Positions 22,921 to 37,000 of a DNA stretch of 64,000 nt are shown here, in pieces. Position 1 is the stretch's first letter. Every line of letters starts with the position of its first letter. The stretch is taken from contig OZ026608.1 of NCBI GenBank assembly GCA_964020085.1, positions 20,064,623 to 20,128,622 on the forward strand, in the 5' to 3' direction. This DNA comes from Micromussa lordhowensis (taxonomy: Eukaryota > Cnidaria > Anthozoa > Scleractinia > Lobophylliidae). The notes under the pieces are model-generated. The model made no database searches. It worked only from the letters and a program-made list of their open reading frames with translations, and was not told the DNA's origin. The position numbers were made by a program, and so were the translations under genes.

Positions 22921-23220
22921 GGATATCCTCGGAATGTTTCAAAAAATGTTCGGAAACGTTCGTCTGGCCTAAAGACAACTTTTGGAGAATCTTCGGAAAG
23001 TGTTCGGAAATCTTCGGAAAATCGTAAAAAAGTCGTCATTATATAATAAACAGAACATTGCATGCCCGCTTGTGAATACGAATTTTATCTTCGAGTCTTC
23101 AAATATCTCACGAGTGAGCGCTACGCGTCGTATTTTCTACTCTCGTCTCGGTGTTTGGAAAGGTGGTCAAACACGGTCTTTCGTGTTTGATATATTACTT
23201 CAACATTAGTATACCGTAAT

Positions 23221-23498
23221 GATTCGATTTAGCGCCCGGGGCGCTTATTTACATTTGGTCACTCAAGGGAGGGGGCTTATTCGGGACAGGGCCCTTATTT
23301 CGTTTTTGAGAAACAACCGAATGTTCAAAACAAAACTTTAATACGGCATGAACCTCCGTTGATACGTGCCCTGTAATGTTATAATATTAGAATAGGGGCG
23401 CACATTGAAATAGGGGCGCTTATTAATAAAAACACATTCGAAAGAGGGCGCTTATTCGAACGGGGGCGCTTATTGGAAGGAAGGCGCTAAATCGAATC
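23221..23498. mobile_element. MITE with 16-bp GATTCGATTTAGCGCC inverted ends
   Basis: The left end GATTCGATTTAGCGCC and the right end GGCGCTAAATCGAATC are exact complements. Inside, GGGCGCTTATT recurs five or more times with slight variation. No coding region. Confidence 0.85.
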
Positions 23499-24542
23499 AA
23501 TAATTTCAAGATACCCGCTGTTGATGTCAGTGTTCCTTAACGCATTCCCATGATGCGCTTCGCTTTTAATAAGCTTATATTTGTTGACTCCAGAATTGAA
23601 GGTGGCGGCAACATCTTAGGCTTAATTCTAATAAATCTGGGCCGATGGGTCAAAGGAGCAAAACCACGGCAAAGGCTGAATTTTCAGTATTTATTAAAAC
23701 AATGCGGTAGAATGTAGTAATGTGGTAATTTGAAGCTAGATACAGAATTAGATGCGAATCGTTAGCTAACGAAAAGACAGTCAAATGAACGAAAACAAAA
23801 CGCAGAAAACTTACATTTGTCCAGCTTCGTAATGACATAGAGTTAAGAAACTCGCCAACTTAAAAACGTCTTCATAAAATCCTTGTTGAAAAACAAAAAA
23901 CATTCCGTGCGGCACTTAAGACGACGTATTATATAATAAAATCACATGGCCTTTGTTGGCGTTGGTTCTCAGTCAGTTCCGGCTTGTGTCAAACAACTCA
24001 ATCGTACCCAGTCTTAAACTGTCCAAGCTCCTTTTCAATTTCCTGTTTTTCTACCATAACTTCGATTTAAAAGAAAGCTGGAAACACTAAAACTACTCCA
24101 TAAACCACGACCTTACTTCTTTAAACTGAGGTTGCTTTTTGCTTTGGCGGGAAACGGTAAAAAGACTGGGTATAAGCTTCACCAGGACATGACGTCACCC
24201 CGACAAGAAGTTCCTGTTGCATTATGGGACGTGGCTCATTACTGCGTATCAACGTTGGATTCAGGAAGTTTCTCAATAATAGTTCTACAAAGGAAAGGAA
24301 AGCACACATGTTACATCCTTGCTCTATAGTGTTTTCAGGAAGTCCAAAAACCATTTTCAGTGCACTAGGGAATCTAAATGCTAACTGGGTCACATTCAGA
24401 AATGCCTTCTCGCAAAGACGGGAATATAAGAAAAGTATTGGGTTTGAACATAATTTTATGGCCCTAGAAATCGGCCAAACGTAAGGGCGACGAAGAAAGG
24501 AAATTGAGAAAAAAATAATGCCTTTGCGATCAAGGTACACTA

Positions 24543-24953
24543 AAAACCCGCATGTAAGAGCCTAGTGGTTTAAGAACCTGCTGGCAGAAATTTGCCATTT
24601 TAACACCCAAAAATATAAGAACCTGTTTAGCCAGGCAAGATCAAGCAGGTTCTTATATGTGGGTTACAGTTAAATTATGATAAAAATTTTAACAATGTGT
24701 GACTTTGAGATTGCAAAACCATATTACCAGAAAATACATTATACAGTTGTGAATAAATACAGTGTATGTTCAGGGACCAAACCCAATTTTTTTTTCCGGT
24801 AATCAACCACTATATCTCATTCATAGAAATTGAGAGCCTGATTATAAAACCTAATTAAAAACCTACTTAGCCTAAATTGCCGAGAACTACCCCAAAATAC
24901 AAGAACCTATTTTGCCAGACTTCAAAAAATGTAGGTTCTTACACACGGGTTTT
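24543..24953. mobile_element. Foldback element with AAAACCCG ends and AAGAACCT repeats
   Basis: The ends AAAACCCGCATGTAAGA and (inverted) AAAACCCGTGTGTAAGA face each other over 410 bp. TAAGAACCTG-type units occur in both orientations inside. It lies just downstream of the last channel exon found at 24975. Confidence 0.78.
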
Positions 24954-24974
24954 CTCTGTAACATATCTACTCAC

Positions 24975-25055
24975 GTTAAGTACGTCAACTTTTCATCCAC
25001 TGAGTCCCAGGACCCCTTATCTTTTTCTCCTCTGACCACTTTCCTCATAATGTCC
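24975..25055 (-). CDS. Channel copy 2, probable further C-terminal exon
   Basis: 81 nt, acceptor TTTTTCTATGCTAG, donor GTGAGT. Read in phase 2 it gives [20 protein letters not shown] then EKLTYL, a pattern (W-x-S-V-x-EKL) seen in the tails of TRP-type channels. The preceding exon ends in phase 1, so either a small exon in between was missed or one boundary is wrong. The terminal exon with the stop codon was not found. Confidence 0.6.
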
Positions 25056-28000
25056 CTAGCATAGAAAAACAGTCAACAAGAAGCCAATCACTGTAGCAAC
25101 AAAAAAAATTAAATTTTTTGTAAATCGTAAGAATTAATTCAAGAAAACAATTGTCGTACCTCTACAATCTAGCCTGCAAAAATATTGGATGAGAGAAAAA
25201 TTGAACTCTGTTTGCAAAGGCATCGACAACTTGCTATCAGAGGAAACTGTAGTGCTAACCGGTTTGGAAACAAATCTAGCAATGTCACGAACAGGAAATT
25301 CCGAGGGAGATAAGACACTAACCATAAGATGGTCTAAAATAATTGACCACGCATACTTGTCAACACTTCAAGACCACGTACGGCTGGTTATCAAATTGAA
25401 TTACGGTAGCAGCTTTTTCTGACGAGCTTCGCCAATAGGTCATATTCATATTTTCAGTATTGGACTAGAACTACAATCATAGCTTGAAATGGAGGCTAAA
25501 GCGGGGAATATCATTAAAATCCCAATTAAATGAAATTTTTGCCCCCTTATCTTACACGATTCATAATTTTCGAATATAAGCTCTCCAAAGTTGACAAAAA
25601 ATAGGTCCGCACTACGTACTTGTGTGTGCGTAGCGTCCTTTTTGCTCTTTTGAATTTTACGGACGGGTTGAGGGAATTAAACTGGGCTGTTCATTGGAAA
25701 CGGGCATCTTTATCGGGTTAGGGTGTTGTTCCTTCCCCTTCTTCCTCGCGTTTTTTGCCAACTGATCCCTACCCCTTTGCCGCTTATGCCTGCAATGCAG
25801 GCTATATTTGTTAGTGTGTTTAGACGAAAAGTACCCTACTTACGCGAGCCCGTTAACTCTGCTATTACGTCACCCTGTACCGTTGTCGCAGTGTTTTGCC
25901 TTTTTGAAGCAATCCGTCTTGAAGCAATCCGCAGCAAGCAAGGATTTGTCATATTTTTCAGGTCTGAGTTTTCGACACAACAGGAGGGTCTGAGTTTTTC
26001 AAATTGGCCAACTTTGAGGCAGGAAAAAAAAATATGTTGCACGCATGTCCGAAGCTCAAATTACGAATCAAAGGATCATAGACTTCACTATTTTAGAATA
26101 AAAAAGGGAGCAAAAATTTCATTTAAAAGGCACTTAAAACTCCTACAGAACGAAGTCGATATTCCCGTCTTTAGTATAACCATTTTTCACTTTGTTTTTT
26201 TTTTAAATTCTGAAACATCCAAAAATCCTGTTTACCTGATGCCTGTTAGTTTGTCTTCCACTGTCTCCCACGGGTGTCTTTCATCTGTGCATTCTAACAT
26301 TTCTATAAATAACAACAAATCCCGTCAAACATCGCGTCTGTGAGCATCCACTGCGTAAACAAATCATTCATCAGTAGAAAAGAAATGTTTCACAATGACT
26401 GTAGGAAATCTCGCGCGCTCATTGGCTAATTTATAATTTATGCGATGCACACAGCTACACAATACAGCTACTTTGAAAACGTTTTGATGCAATTCATGAT
26501 CAATAACAAGACAGATGCATGAAAAACTGACGTCAATTTGTCAAACTGAAGTCGCTATGAGCTAGAGATCAAAATTTGACTTTTTGTGGTATTTTCTAGC
26601 GTTTAGTATTGATACCTTTTGCTAAATCTCCCTCAGTAATCCAGTCACCATCTGAGTAATTCTGGACCCTTAAATTCTGAAAACAAAGCAAAACGTAAAA
26701 CATCAACAGAAATTGGCAAATGATGGTTTTTGAAGAAGACATTTAACACAGGAGAACAAAGAAACACCCTCCTACAGCACGAAAATGACCACACAAAAAC
26801 ATATCCGTGTCCAAATAAAACTCCGCCCGTGTGCCAGTCATGCCTCAATCATGATTCAACTTGTGCAGCCATAAAGTCCATATACATGCGCCAACCATGC
26901 GCAACCATACCCAAGCCGCGTTGAAGCTTCTCCAACCGCATGGTTTAACATTGTCCCAGTCATTTCCCACCCCGAATAAAAACAGCTATACCCACCCTGA
27001 TTCCCCCCGTTCTGAGACAAAACTGTAGTACGTACCCATCTTGCAAGTCTGCTGTATTCCAATCGAGTGACAATAAACATGGTATCAATGGCGTATTGGA
27101 GTTTGGCAGTCTCTTTCGCTTCACTGTAAGTGACACTCAACTGAGCGATCAGAATGTTAAGGAGAATTACAATCACCAACGCCATGTACGCCAGAAGAAT
27201 AAGGATAGCCAGCCAGCTAAAAGGAAAACAAGACAAAAATAGGTTTAGTGGGATTTAGTGGTGAAAAAGTAAATGTCGGTACACAAACCAGCGGATGTGT
27301 TGCGGGTACAAGCCTCTTCGTGTTTACGCATAGGACTTATGTTGCAGGGAGAGTACGCAAGCTGGTGCACACGAAGCGGATATTAGTTCATTTCTATGTT
27401 GAAGCGGGAGAGTTTTTTTTTTTTTGAAAGAGCAATGTACACCATGCGACATTAAAAATTGAGGTCATTTTGTCCCTGCTTCGTGACTCATGAATTCAAA
27501 GGAGCTGAATTTCATGCAGCATGATGCGATGGCAAAATACAGATGTTCCTGCAAGAGAACGTTTTTGCAAAAACGGGCATGTCAACACTGCAAAATGTCC
27601 AGGCTTCATGTCTCCGCAACATGTCCCCTAGTGTGTGCTGACCTTAAAGGGACTTCTTGGGTTACTCAAAGAATTAGCACCGAAAAGCTTCGAGATCCTG
27701 GTTGTCGTGGTATTTGATAATCAGTCTTTCAGCCTCAAGCTAAAAAAGAACGCAACCCGAGTAAGAAAATTAATATGAATCCATTTAAAAAAAAAATAAA
27801 CTGAAAGAAAAATCAAATTTAGTCTTGTACAGAAAATGACATTTGAAGGTCATCCACGGCGCCAGATTTCGAAATTTGGAAAATAAGATGAAATGGTATG
27901 GACTTTCACGACAGTAGCTATGCATTGTGCATAGCTACTGCGGACGATTTTCGCGTCACTAGCGCGCGCACAAGAGCGCTTGCACGTACTAAGAGATTTC

Positions 28001-31000
28001 CCACAAGCTAAGCTCGACAGAGAGGAAGGAAAAAGAGGAACAAAAAGATATAGCCAAAAGAGTGCAAAAAACCGTTACCCGAGGATGCGAATTATGAACT
28101 TGAAAACAACGATTCGAGAAACATTCTGAGTCAATGTAGTTTTTTCTATGAATTATATATTACATCGTTTCACCTGCCCGAGACTTTCCACCTATCAAGA
28201 AATTTTTCAAGTATTGTTATAATAACCTTTGCTTCCAGCTACCGCAAAATGTAACGTGAACTGATGAAGTAACGTGCGTGAAAGTGGCATAAATGGGGTA
28301 AGATTGGCCCATCATATCTCTTAAGCGAGCATGGTGACCTATCCTTTTTATTGCATGTTTCGGAACAGAGCTTGGTAGGGATAATTCACAGAAAGTCTCA
28401 AAACAATTGGTCGGAAACTTTTGTTTCTGAGGAATCAACTTAACTAAGAAGCAATATATGACAAACAGGGAGCATAAAGTGTCACCTTGTTAACATTGGG
28501 AATAAGGCAAAAATGGAGGATTTACTAACATACTCTTCATGCTCTCTTAATGACGTTTAAAAGCAACTGTAGACTTAAAGAGAGAGAGAGAGAAATGTTT
28601 ACTTGAACTTTGAATAATCTTCCTCAACAGGTTGTTGCTCAACAAGAGCTCTGACGGCAGCTATCATTACCCACGCGTAATTTCTGAAAATAAGGAAACA
28701 TAAGCATATAGGAATTCATTAATAAGTTATCGATATTCACTGGGCATCAAAGTGGAGTAACCACTGCATCAACATCGTATTGCCAGCTCTTATACCTTGT
28801 GTAGGTGAATATATGAAAGATCATATGTTTGAACTGCGGAGAAAGATATGAAGACATCAGTGATCATCGCAGCTATATACACAACTTAAGAGTATCAAAA
28901 AATACCAATTTCTCTGGCAAGGCTAAAAAACTCAAATTCGCTAGTCTTTTGCATATAGCTAGCCCATAGCAAGAATGCAAAGTTTTTTCCTTGAATAGTT
29001 TTGTCTTTCCAAGAAAAACGACATTTTCGATTTAACCCTCAGGCTCGATTTAGCGAGTCCCAATTGGGCTGAAAATCGACCATTTTAATTCGATTCACAT
29101 GTCGCAACTGTTGAGCGCAGAAAAGTCATAATACAACCAGTATATTGCAGAACTGTGCCATGTCTAAAAAAGCACAATTTCAAGAATATTGGATTAAAGG
29201 GTGTTCTCTAACGTTGAGTTAATCAGTCGGTGAAAACGGAGGATTGTCATTTTGACCATGTGCCATATCTCGGAATTCCAAAAGACTTTAGATTCTAACT
29301 ATACTAGGACAGGTCTTTTAAAAAGATATGTGAAGTTTAGTTTGGGCAAATGATTAGGCACTCGTCAAAAAATTACTCAAAATCGTTCACAAAAGACACA
29401 AACTCACGCCAGCAGCTAACGAAAGCATGAAGAAAATATGATCACTGTATCGGCACTTAACTTCAGTTCGAAACGTCAGCATTACCAAGCTATAAATAAC
29501 ATAAAAATGTTCACCTGCTTCGGTTTGTAATATCCTGAGTCTCAAACTGATTATTTTCCTGTATATTTTCAGCGGCGTTCTCATTCGATCTCACTGTCAG
29601 TAATCATAACCGAATTTGAAGCAAAACAATTACTGCCAAGTCCCAGATATGTATTATTGTACGTGTCACAATCTGTGCTATTTGTGTCGTTTGATTCAGC
29701 CAGTAGTAGCCACTAAAGGTTATTCAAATATATGACTTTTGGGTTTTAAAAACGTTTGAAAGTCCTCCATGTTGACTGAAGATGTGTTTTTCGAGGCCAG
29801 CCACGCGTTACAACATTTTTTACATGGGTAGGGGTGAGGGTCGGAATTTCAGAATTTTTAAGAGTTTATTTTCTTTGTTTAACCAGAAAGACCTGGTTAA
29901 TGTGTAGAATTTTATCGCTTTAACTAAGAATGGAGGCCCTGAATTGCAATTAACATCGAGATATTGGAAAAACTCTTAAGTTTTTTTTTTCCGGTAATAA
30001 TACCTACCCCTCCCCTACCCTGTGTGCAAAACCTTTTGCTGGACAATATGCACATAAGAGAAGCGGAGCGATCGAAGATGACGGCTTATTTGTTATTGCT
30101 AATTACTGGAGATTTCTGCCTCAAAGCAGGTTGAATGATTAAACCGAACAACGCAACGGAAAACGTAGGAACATTTGCATAGCAACTTGGTGATATTGAG
30201 CGATTTTAAGGATTCAAATTCACCAGACGGATGCGTACATGCATGCGTACATGGATGCGTACATGCAAACCTGATTCCTAAGTATTGCACTGCCCATCCC
30301 TACTGCGCACGATTTTCGCGCCATCAGCGCGCGCAAATGAGCGCGTGCACGTATACAACGTAAGAGATTTCCCTCAAGCTAAGCTCGATGACTCGTGACT
30401 TGAACCTTACCACCCCTAGAGGACGCACGCTAGAAAGACTTTTTGTTCAACTCTTATCCAAGATGTACATTTTTGCCAAGAAACACACAAGAGGATGCAA
30501 TGTATCTATTGAGAATGTAAACTAGCTTGGTGTAGCTAAGTGCATGTCCACTATAAACAAACATTTGACATTTGACATTTTGACATGTGTTTGGCCACTG
30601 ATACCGCGAAGCGTAGCTGCATTGAGAAAAAGAAAACCGCGCTTAATGGACGGATTGCACGGATTTTTGACGCACCTTTGAATAGTATGAATCTTAAACT
30701 AGCACCGTACCATGTGTTTTTTATCGCACATTTCGAATAACTGCATAATAGTAATAATCCATACAAACATAATAACTGGAGGCTGAATAGAATACCTTTT
30801 GGTTAATTCAGTCTCCAAACTCATACTGTACATTTTCTTTTCCTTGTATCTATATTCCACTAGCTGTTATAAAATTGTAAATGTACGAGTGAAATGAAGT
30901 TATTGTTATTATTATTATTATTATTTAAGAGAAAAGAAGGCTGTTGAAAGAATGAGATGTGTGCATAAGAATGGAAGAACAAAGAGCATACAGAAAATAT

Positions 31001-34000
31001 TGGTAGTTTTCAGAATGTTGTTCAGACGGTAAATAAAGTTTCAGATGTTTCGAGAAGTTGAAGGTATTGAGATCTTTAAGGTGAGTAGGGATATTGTCCC
31101 ATAGAATAGTCGCTGTGTAAGCAATTGTTTGTTTACCAGAATTGATTATTAGGAACAACCACAGAATTGGAATCGGAATTGGAATTGGTTATTAGCAGCA
31201 ACCACGAAAAAAATTGAAAAAAATCACCTTAATGACATTAATGGAACACCAGTGAAATGGCAGAATATGAATGTTGTTTGACACTAAAAACATGATAACC
31301 GAGCTGAGGTGAACATATTTATGTTGTTTTATGCTTAAGTGGTGCTGATATTGCTGTGATAATTCGAATTGAAGTGATTTAACTACAGTAGTAGTACTAT
31401 TGGTCACGTATTTGACTGCTGGCGTAATTTTGATATTTTGTGTATGATTTGAATGATGTTTTGACGAGTTCCTTATCATTTGCCCAAACTAAACTTTACA
31501 TATATTAAAAGACCTATCCTAGTTTAGTTAGAATCTAAAATCTTTTGGAATTCCGAGACGCGACACATGGTCAAAATGACAATTCTTTTCACCGACTGAC
31601 TAACTCAACGTTGGAGAACACTCTGGTTTTGTTTACCGCCAAATAATTACATTAATCCAGTATTCTTGAAATTGTGCTTTTTCAGACATGGAATAGTTTT
31701 GTAATCTGCTGGTTGTATTATAACTTTTCTGCGCTCAATAGGTACGACATGCGAATCGAATGATTTTCGGCCCAGTTAGAACTCGTTAGATTGATGTCTG
31801 GACGTGAAATCGATGTCGTTTGAAATGTCGTTTTTCTCGGAAATACCAAGATATTTCAAGAAAAAACTACATAGCGTTTTTACTTTTACTAAGGCCTACT
31901 TACATGCAACAGTAGAGCAAATTTGCTGTTTTTTAAGGCTTACCGAATGCTTTTTAATTTTTGTGAGCATTTGCTCTCAAGGACGTTCGTGCGAAAATTT
32001 TCCAGTCGATAGATTTTTTTTTATTTTACTGCAGTCAGATAATGAGTTACTTGTGGCAAAAATGCCAAAAAGAAAATGGGGGTCACCGACTTCGTTTCAG
32101 AGATGAATCGTGTGGAAAACTAACCTGATTTTGAAAAAGTGGCGCACGTAATTCAGTAAGGTCTACAAGGGTTTATAGTAAAAAATATTGAAAGTGAGTC
32201 AAAGGAGGAAAACGATCTTAGTCATATTTTGTAGATATGGGTATGTTGCGTAAATAGTTCCAAATGTTGCCAACGTTTTCACAAAACTTAACCCTTCAAG
32301 AGGCGTTTGAAACCACCGCACAGATAAGCGAAGAGCTAAAAAACCGGAATTCGATGCTGCATTTTGCAAACAATTAAAACTTCTAATCGATAGATTTTCT
32401 TCATTTATTCGCTTAACGTAGAAAATCGGTAGAGACTATGATCCATCAAAACAAAAATATGGTTCACCGAACGTCCAAGATCGTTAAATCCAGGCAAAGC
32501 TATAGCAATTGCCATCTGCCCTATTACTGTTCATTTTATTGCTTTGCGCGCGCATCGATGCATGACGTGGCATGTGGATTTGCGTGCGCAGTAAGGATGC
32601 GTAGAAACAATTAGCGCGAACGTCCTTAAGCAGCTGTGAAATTAAAGCCTGAAAAAATTCTGGCCTTAACGGGGTTCGAATCCCGTTCAAGCCTGCCTTT
32701 TTTTCAGGTTTAATTTCACAGCTGCTTAAGTTGTGTACATAACTGCGATGATCATTGATGTCTTGATGTCTGCCCTAGGCGCACGTCAAATTTTGAACTT
32801 AAATAAAAGACAAACTTTACCTAAACAATTCCTGTGAACCAGTGGCTTTCAGCGCCACGTACATCGCGCCACAGAACCCAATAAAGACGATCACAAAAAC
32901 GACGCCAAAACGAGTAATATCACGATAGATAATTCGTGCAAGAGTCTTCGTGTACAAACCGGCGGTCCTACAAAGCAAAATATGTGCGTTCAATAAAACA
33001 CGACGGATGTGACCTTACGTTGACCTGTCATGCAATCCGTCGTGTTTTTTGGAGTATCCAAATAAAGCATTTAGAGGGTGTCATAGACCCACAATCTATG
33101 AAATGTTACGTCATCAATCCTGTAATTAAGTTAAGTAATTAAGTACGTCTCTACCAATAAAAAGACACGTTCAACCTTCAGTCTGACGTTTTCCTAAACT
33201 GGTGCCGAGACACCCGGCTATACGATGTCAAAAACAGAAATAACACACCACAAAGCAGTGAGAGGAGCCTACAAAGGACACTGCATTCAAGCCATCAAAC
33301 GCGCGGACCGCATAATGGAAGACACGGAATCGCCGAACCTAACAGAGCTAGAAGCAATCATAGAAAGACTCGCCAGACGCATGGAAGAGATATCCATCCT
33401 AGACAACAAGATCGTCACCGCATTGGAAAAAGAAGAAGATATTATGGAGGAAACGGACCAAACACTTTCATTTCAAGACACAATCCATTTCGGAATACTC
33501 AAAATGAGGAAATTTCTCGCTAAAAATCAACCAACGGTGAGTCCGTTCCATTATATTAACCCCGAGCAAACAAAAAAAAACATTCACGTCAATCTCCCTA
33601 AACTGCAAATCCAGCCTTTCGACGGCAACCCGTTAGAGTGGCTGACATTCTGGGACAGCTTCAGAAATGCCGTACATGAAAACGACAGCCTAAGCGACAT
33701 AGATAAAATGAACTATTTAAAGGGAATGTTGGCAAACGAAGCCGCGCGCGCCATTGCCGGACTGCCAATTACGTCACAGAACTACGGAAAAGCAATCGAA
33801 CTGTTAAAAGAACGCTTCGGTAGAAAGCAAACGCTTATTAACGCTCACATGGAATCCCTTTCAAAAATTGAGAGCCCAACGGACACACACAACCTGAGAC
33901 GATTCTATGACAGCTGCGAAACTAACATTCGCGCCCTAGAAACACTAGATGTCCAGACAGACTCATACGGTAGTCTCTTAATCCCCACACTACTGAAAAA

Positions 34001-37000
34001 ACTACCAGTCGAACTGAGACGCACAATATTCAGAGCGAACCCTAATGCATGCAGCTCACTAAACGATTTACGAGAAACACTGCGCAAAGAAATAGAAATA
34101 ATCGAAAGCAGCCAAACAACTCAGGAAACCGAGCCGTCAGGCGCGACACTCGACGACATCTTCATACCGACAGCCAGCGCACTATTCACAAAATCACAGC
34201 AACACAAAGCATCACAAAAGGGTAAATATATATACCCACGTATCTCAGAGAAGAACGAAACCTCAGCGTGCATCTATTGCGACGACAAACACCGCGCCGA
34301 CAAATGCCAGACTGTAAAATCGGCAGAACAAAGAAGGTCCATATTAATCCAAAAAAGGAGATGCTTCAACTGTCTACGCTCAGGACACACTAAGCAGCAG
34401 TGCCGATCCAAAGGCCGTTGCCTCAACTGCGGTCTCAAACATCATACGTCCATCTGCGAACCAAATCGCGATCAAACTCACGAACCGAAACAAAAACCAG
34501 ACAAGCAGGAAAACTCAAAAGATATAAAAACACTCTCCACAACGACAAATAGAAACGTATCATTACAAACTGCCATGGTCGTCGCATACGGGCACATGAA
34601 CACCTGTCAAGCTCGCATACTCGTTGACACCGGATCACAGAAAACATTCGTCACACAACAGCTGAAGAGAAAACTAAAACTCGAACCCATAAAGAGAGAA
34701 ACACTCGACATAAACACATTCGGTACTACGGAAAGTACCACTAAAGCATACGACGTCGTCTCACTCTCCTTAAAAGCGGAGAACGAAAAACTCACGATAA
34801 CAGCTCTTGTCACACCTACCATCTGCCCTCCACTCTCAAACAACACACAGGCAACAAACCTTCCAACCGAATTCAGAAACCTCAAGATAGCCGACCCAGT
34901 CAGAGAAACTGACGAACAACCGGTAGACATCCTGATAGGAAACGACAACTACGTCCAGATTATAACCGGAGAAACGAAAAAATCCAAGGACGAGAGATGG
35001 ATGGCAATACGAAGCAAATTCGGGTGGCTCCTATCAGGACCAACTCCAACTACAACACACTATAAAACGTTGAACACAATATGTCAGCAAAGCAGAGACA
35101 CAACGCTCATACAACAAGAAGACCTAAACGACACACTAAGGAAGTTCTGGGAAATAAGTAACATTTCTGAAGAAAATGACGGTAACGACTCAGACGTTCA
35201 AAGGCGATTTCAAGAAACAATAACCTTTAACACCGACACAAAAAGGTACAACGTGCGACTCCCATGGAAAGACAATAAGCAAAGCATCCCCTCTAACCTC
35301 AGCCTTGCCAAAAAGCGACTGAACAGCCTACAGCATACTCTCACAAAGAAAGACCCACAGCTCATATACAAATACGACAAACAACTGCTGAACCAACTAA
35401 AACGGGGATTCATAGAAGAAATCGAGGAGCCAACAACACACGAAGGTGTATTACACTATATACCACACTTCCCAGTTTTTAAGGAGAGCTCAACAACGGC
35501 CATGAGAATCGTCTATGACGCATCAGCACGGCTTTCACACCAAACTCCGAGCCTTAACGATTGCCTTTACACCGGACCAAACCTAATGCAGAATCTTGAA
35601 GGCATGCTAGCTAAGTTCAGACTACACAAAGTGGCATTCACAGCAGATATCGAGAAAGCCTTTCTACAAATTGAACTAAACAAGGAAGACCGTGATGCCA
35701 CCAGATTTCTCTGGCTCAGAGACGTTAACAAGCCTGCAAACAGTCCAGACAACATAATCACTTACCGATTCTGTCGCGTACTATTCGGAGCAGCACCCTC
35801 ACCGTTCTTGTTGAACGCAACAGTACAATACCACTTAAATAAAGAAGCAAACGCTATAGCTACTGATCTCCAACAATCCATATATATGGACAATGTCGTG
35901 AGCGGAACAAACACAGAAGCGGAAGCATTTCAATACTACACATCGTCAAGAGACATGTTCAACAAAGCTAGCATGAACCTAAGGCAATGGTCCAGCAACT
36001 GCACGTCGCTGAACGACCAAGCACGATCCGACGACGTGTATGCAGAGTCTACTGTCAAAGTCTTAGGGCTGACGTGGAATACCGAAACAGATACGCTCAC
36101 ATTACCACTCACAAAGCTATGTGAAGAGATTCGCAACACTAACACAACAAAACTCACAAAACGAGCAGCGCTCAGTCTATCATCCAAATTATTTGACCCA
36201 CTAGGATTCATAGAACCAGTCAATGTCAAAGCCAAGATAATGATGCGTGGATATCTCGCTCGAAACCTTTAAGAGAAGGCTTTATACGACACCGAGTACA
36301 ACTCATTAAGGAGTTCACCTCGGCAATACACTCGTCATGGAAATACTGCCCATCCGCATCGAATCCAGCAGACCTCATAACACGAGGATTAAACGGCAAG
36401 AGCTTCATGAACAAACAAAGAGAATGGTATCAAGGACCTCCATGGCTCGTACAAGCACCCAACGAATGGCCTTCCATAAAATCTGAAGACATCGAGATAA
36501 CAGAAACTACAGACTACGCAACGCAAGTCACTCAAATATCGAACAAGGACAGCACCGCCAGCACCTTAAACGTCATTGACATCACTAGATACAGTACACT
36601 GACAAGACTCCTTAGAGTAACAGCCCTCGTACTCCAATTTGTGAGAAATCTAAAACAGGGACTAAAGCAAGGGGTAATCATCAACGCAACCGACATAATA
36701 GACGCACGCAACACTATTGTAAAAGCCGTACAGAAAGCGCATTTCAAAACCATCATCATAGGTCTGAAACAAAGACAAAAGGTCAATTTCCCTCTAGTCT
36801 CTCAACTCGGCCTTTACCTCGATCACCACGATGTACTGAGATGTAAAGGAAGACTTCAGTACACAGATCTCCCGTACGAAGCCAAATTCCCAATCCTGAT
36901 TCCAAAAGAACACTATCTAGCAACGCTTATCGTTAGATACATGCATCAGAAAGTGTTACACGGAGGTGTGCGCGAAACCTTAACCCAATTAAGACAAACT

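Noticed and set aside
24121..24540. 139-codon minus-strand ORF overlapped by two plus-strand ORFs
   Set aside because: All three are open through the same stretch, none shows a domain or good start context, and the text looks like repeat DNA.
25189..25422. Plus-strand ORF with a protein-like composition ([16 protein letters not shown])
   Set aside because: It looks coding by eye, but I found no splice partners, start context or family. Not supported enough to annotate.
25723..26343. 206-codon plus-strand ORF, among the longest outside the BEL/Pao element
   Set aside because: No recognisable domain, biased low-complexity composition, and it lies antisense within the channel copy 2 C-terminal introns. 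Best explained as a chance ORF.
27681..27739. Exon-like stretch on the minus strand ([15 protein letters not shown]) between pore and S6 exons
   Set aside because: It needs phase 0 upstream, while the pore exon ends in phase 2. The pore exon joins the S6 exon perfectly without it, so it is not included in the gene.
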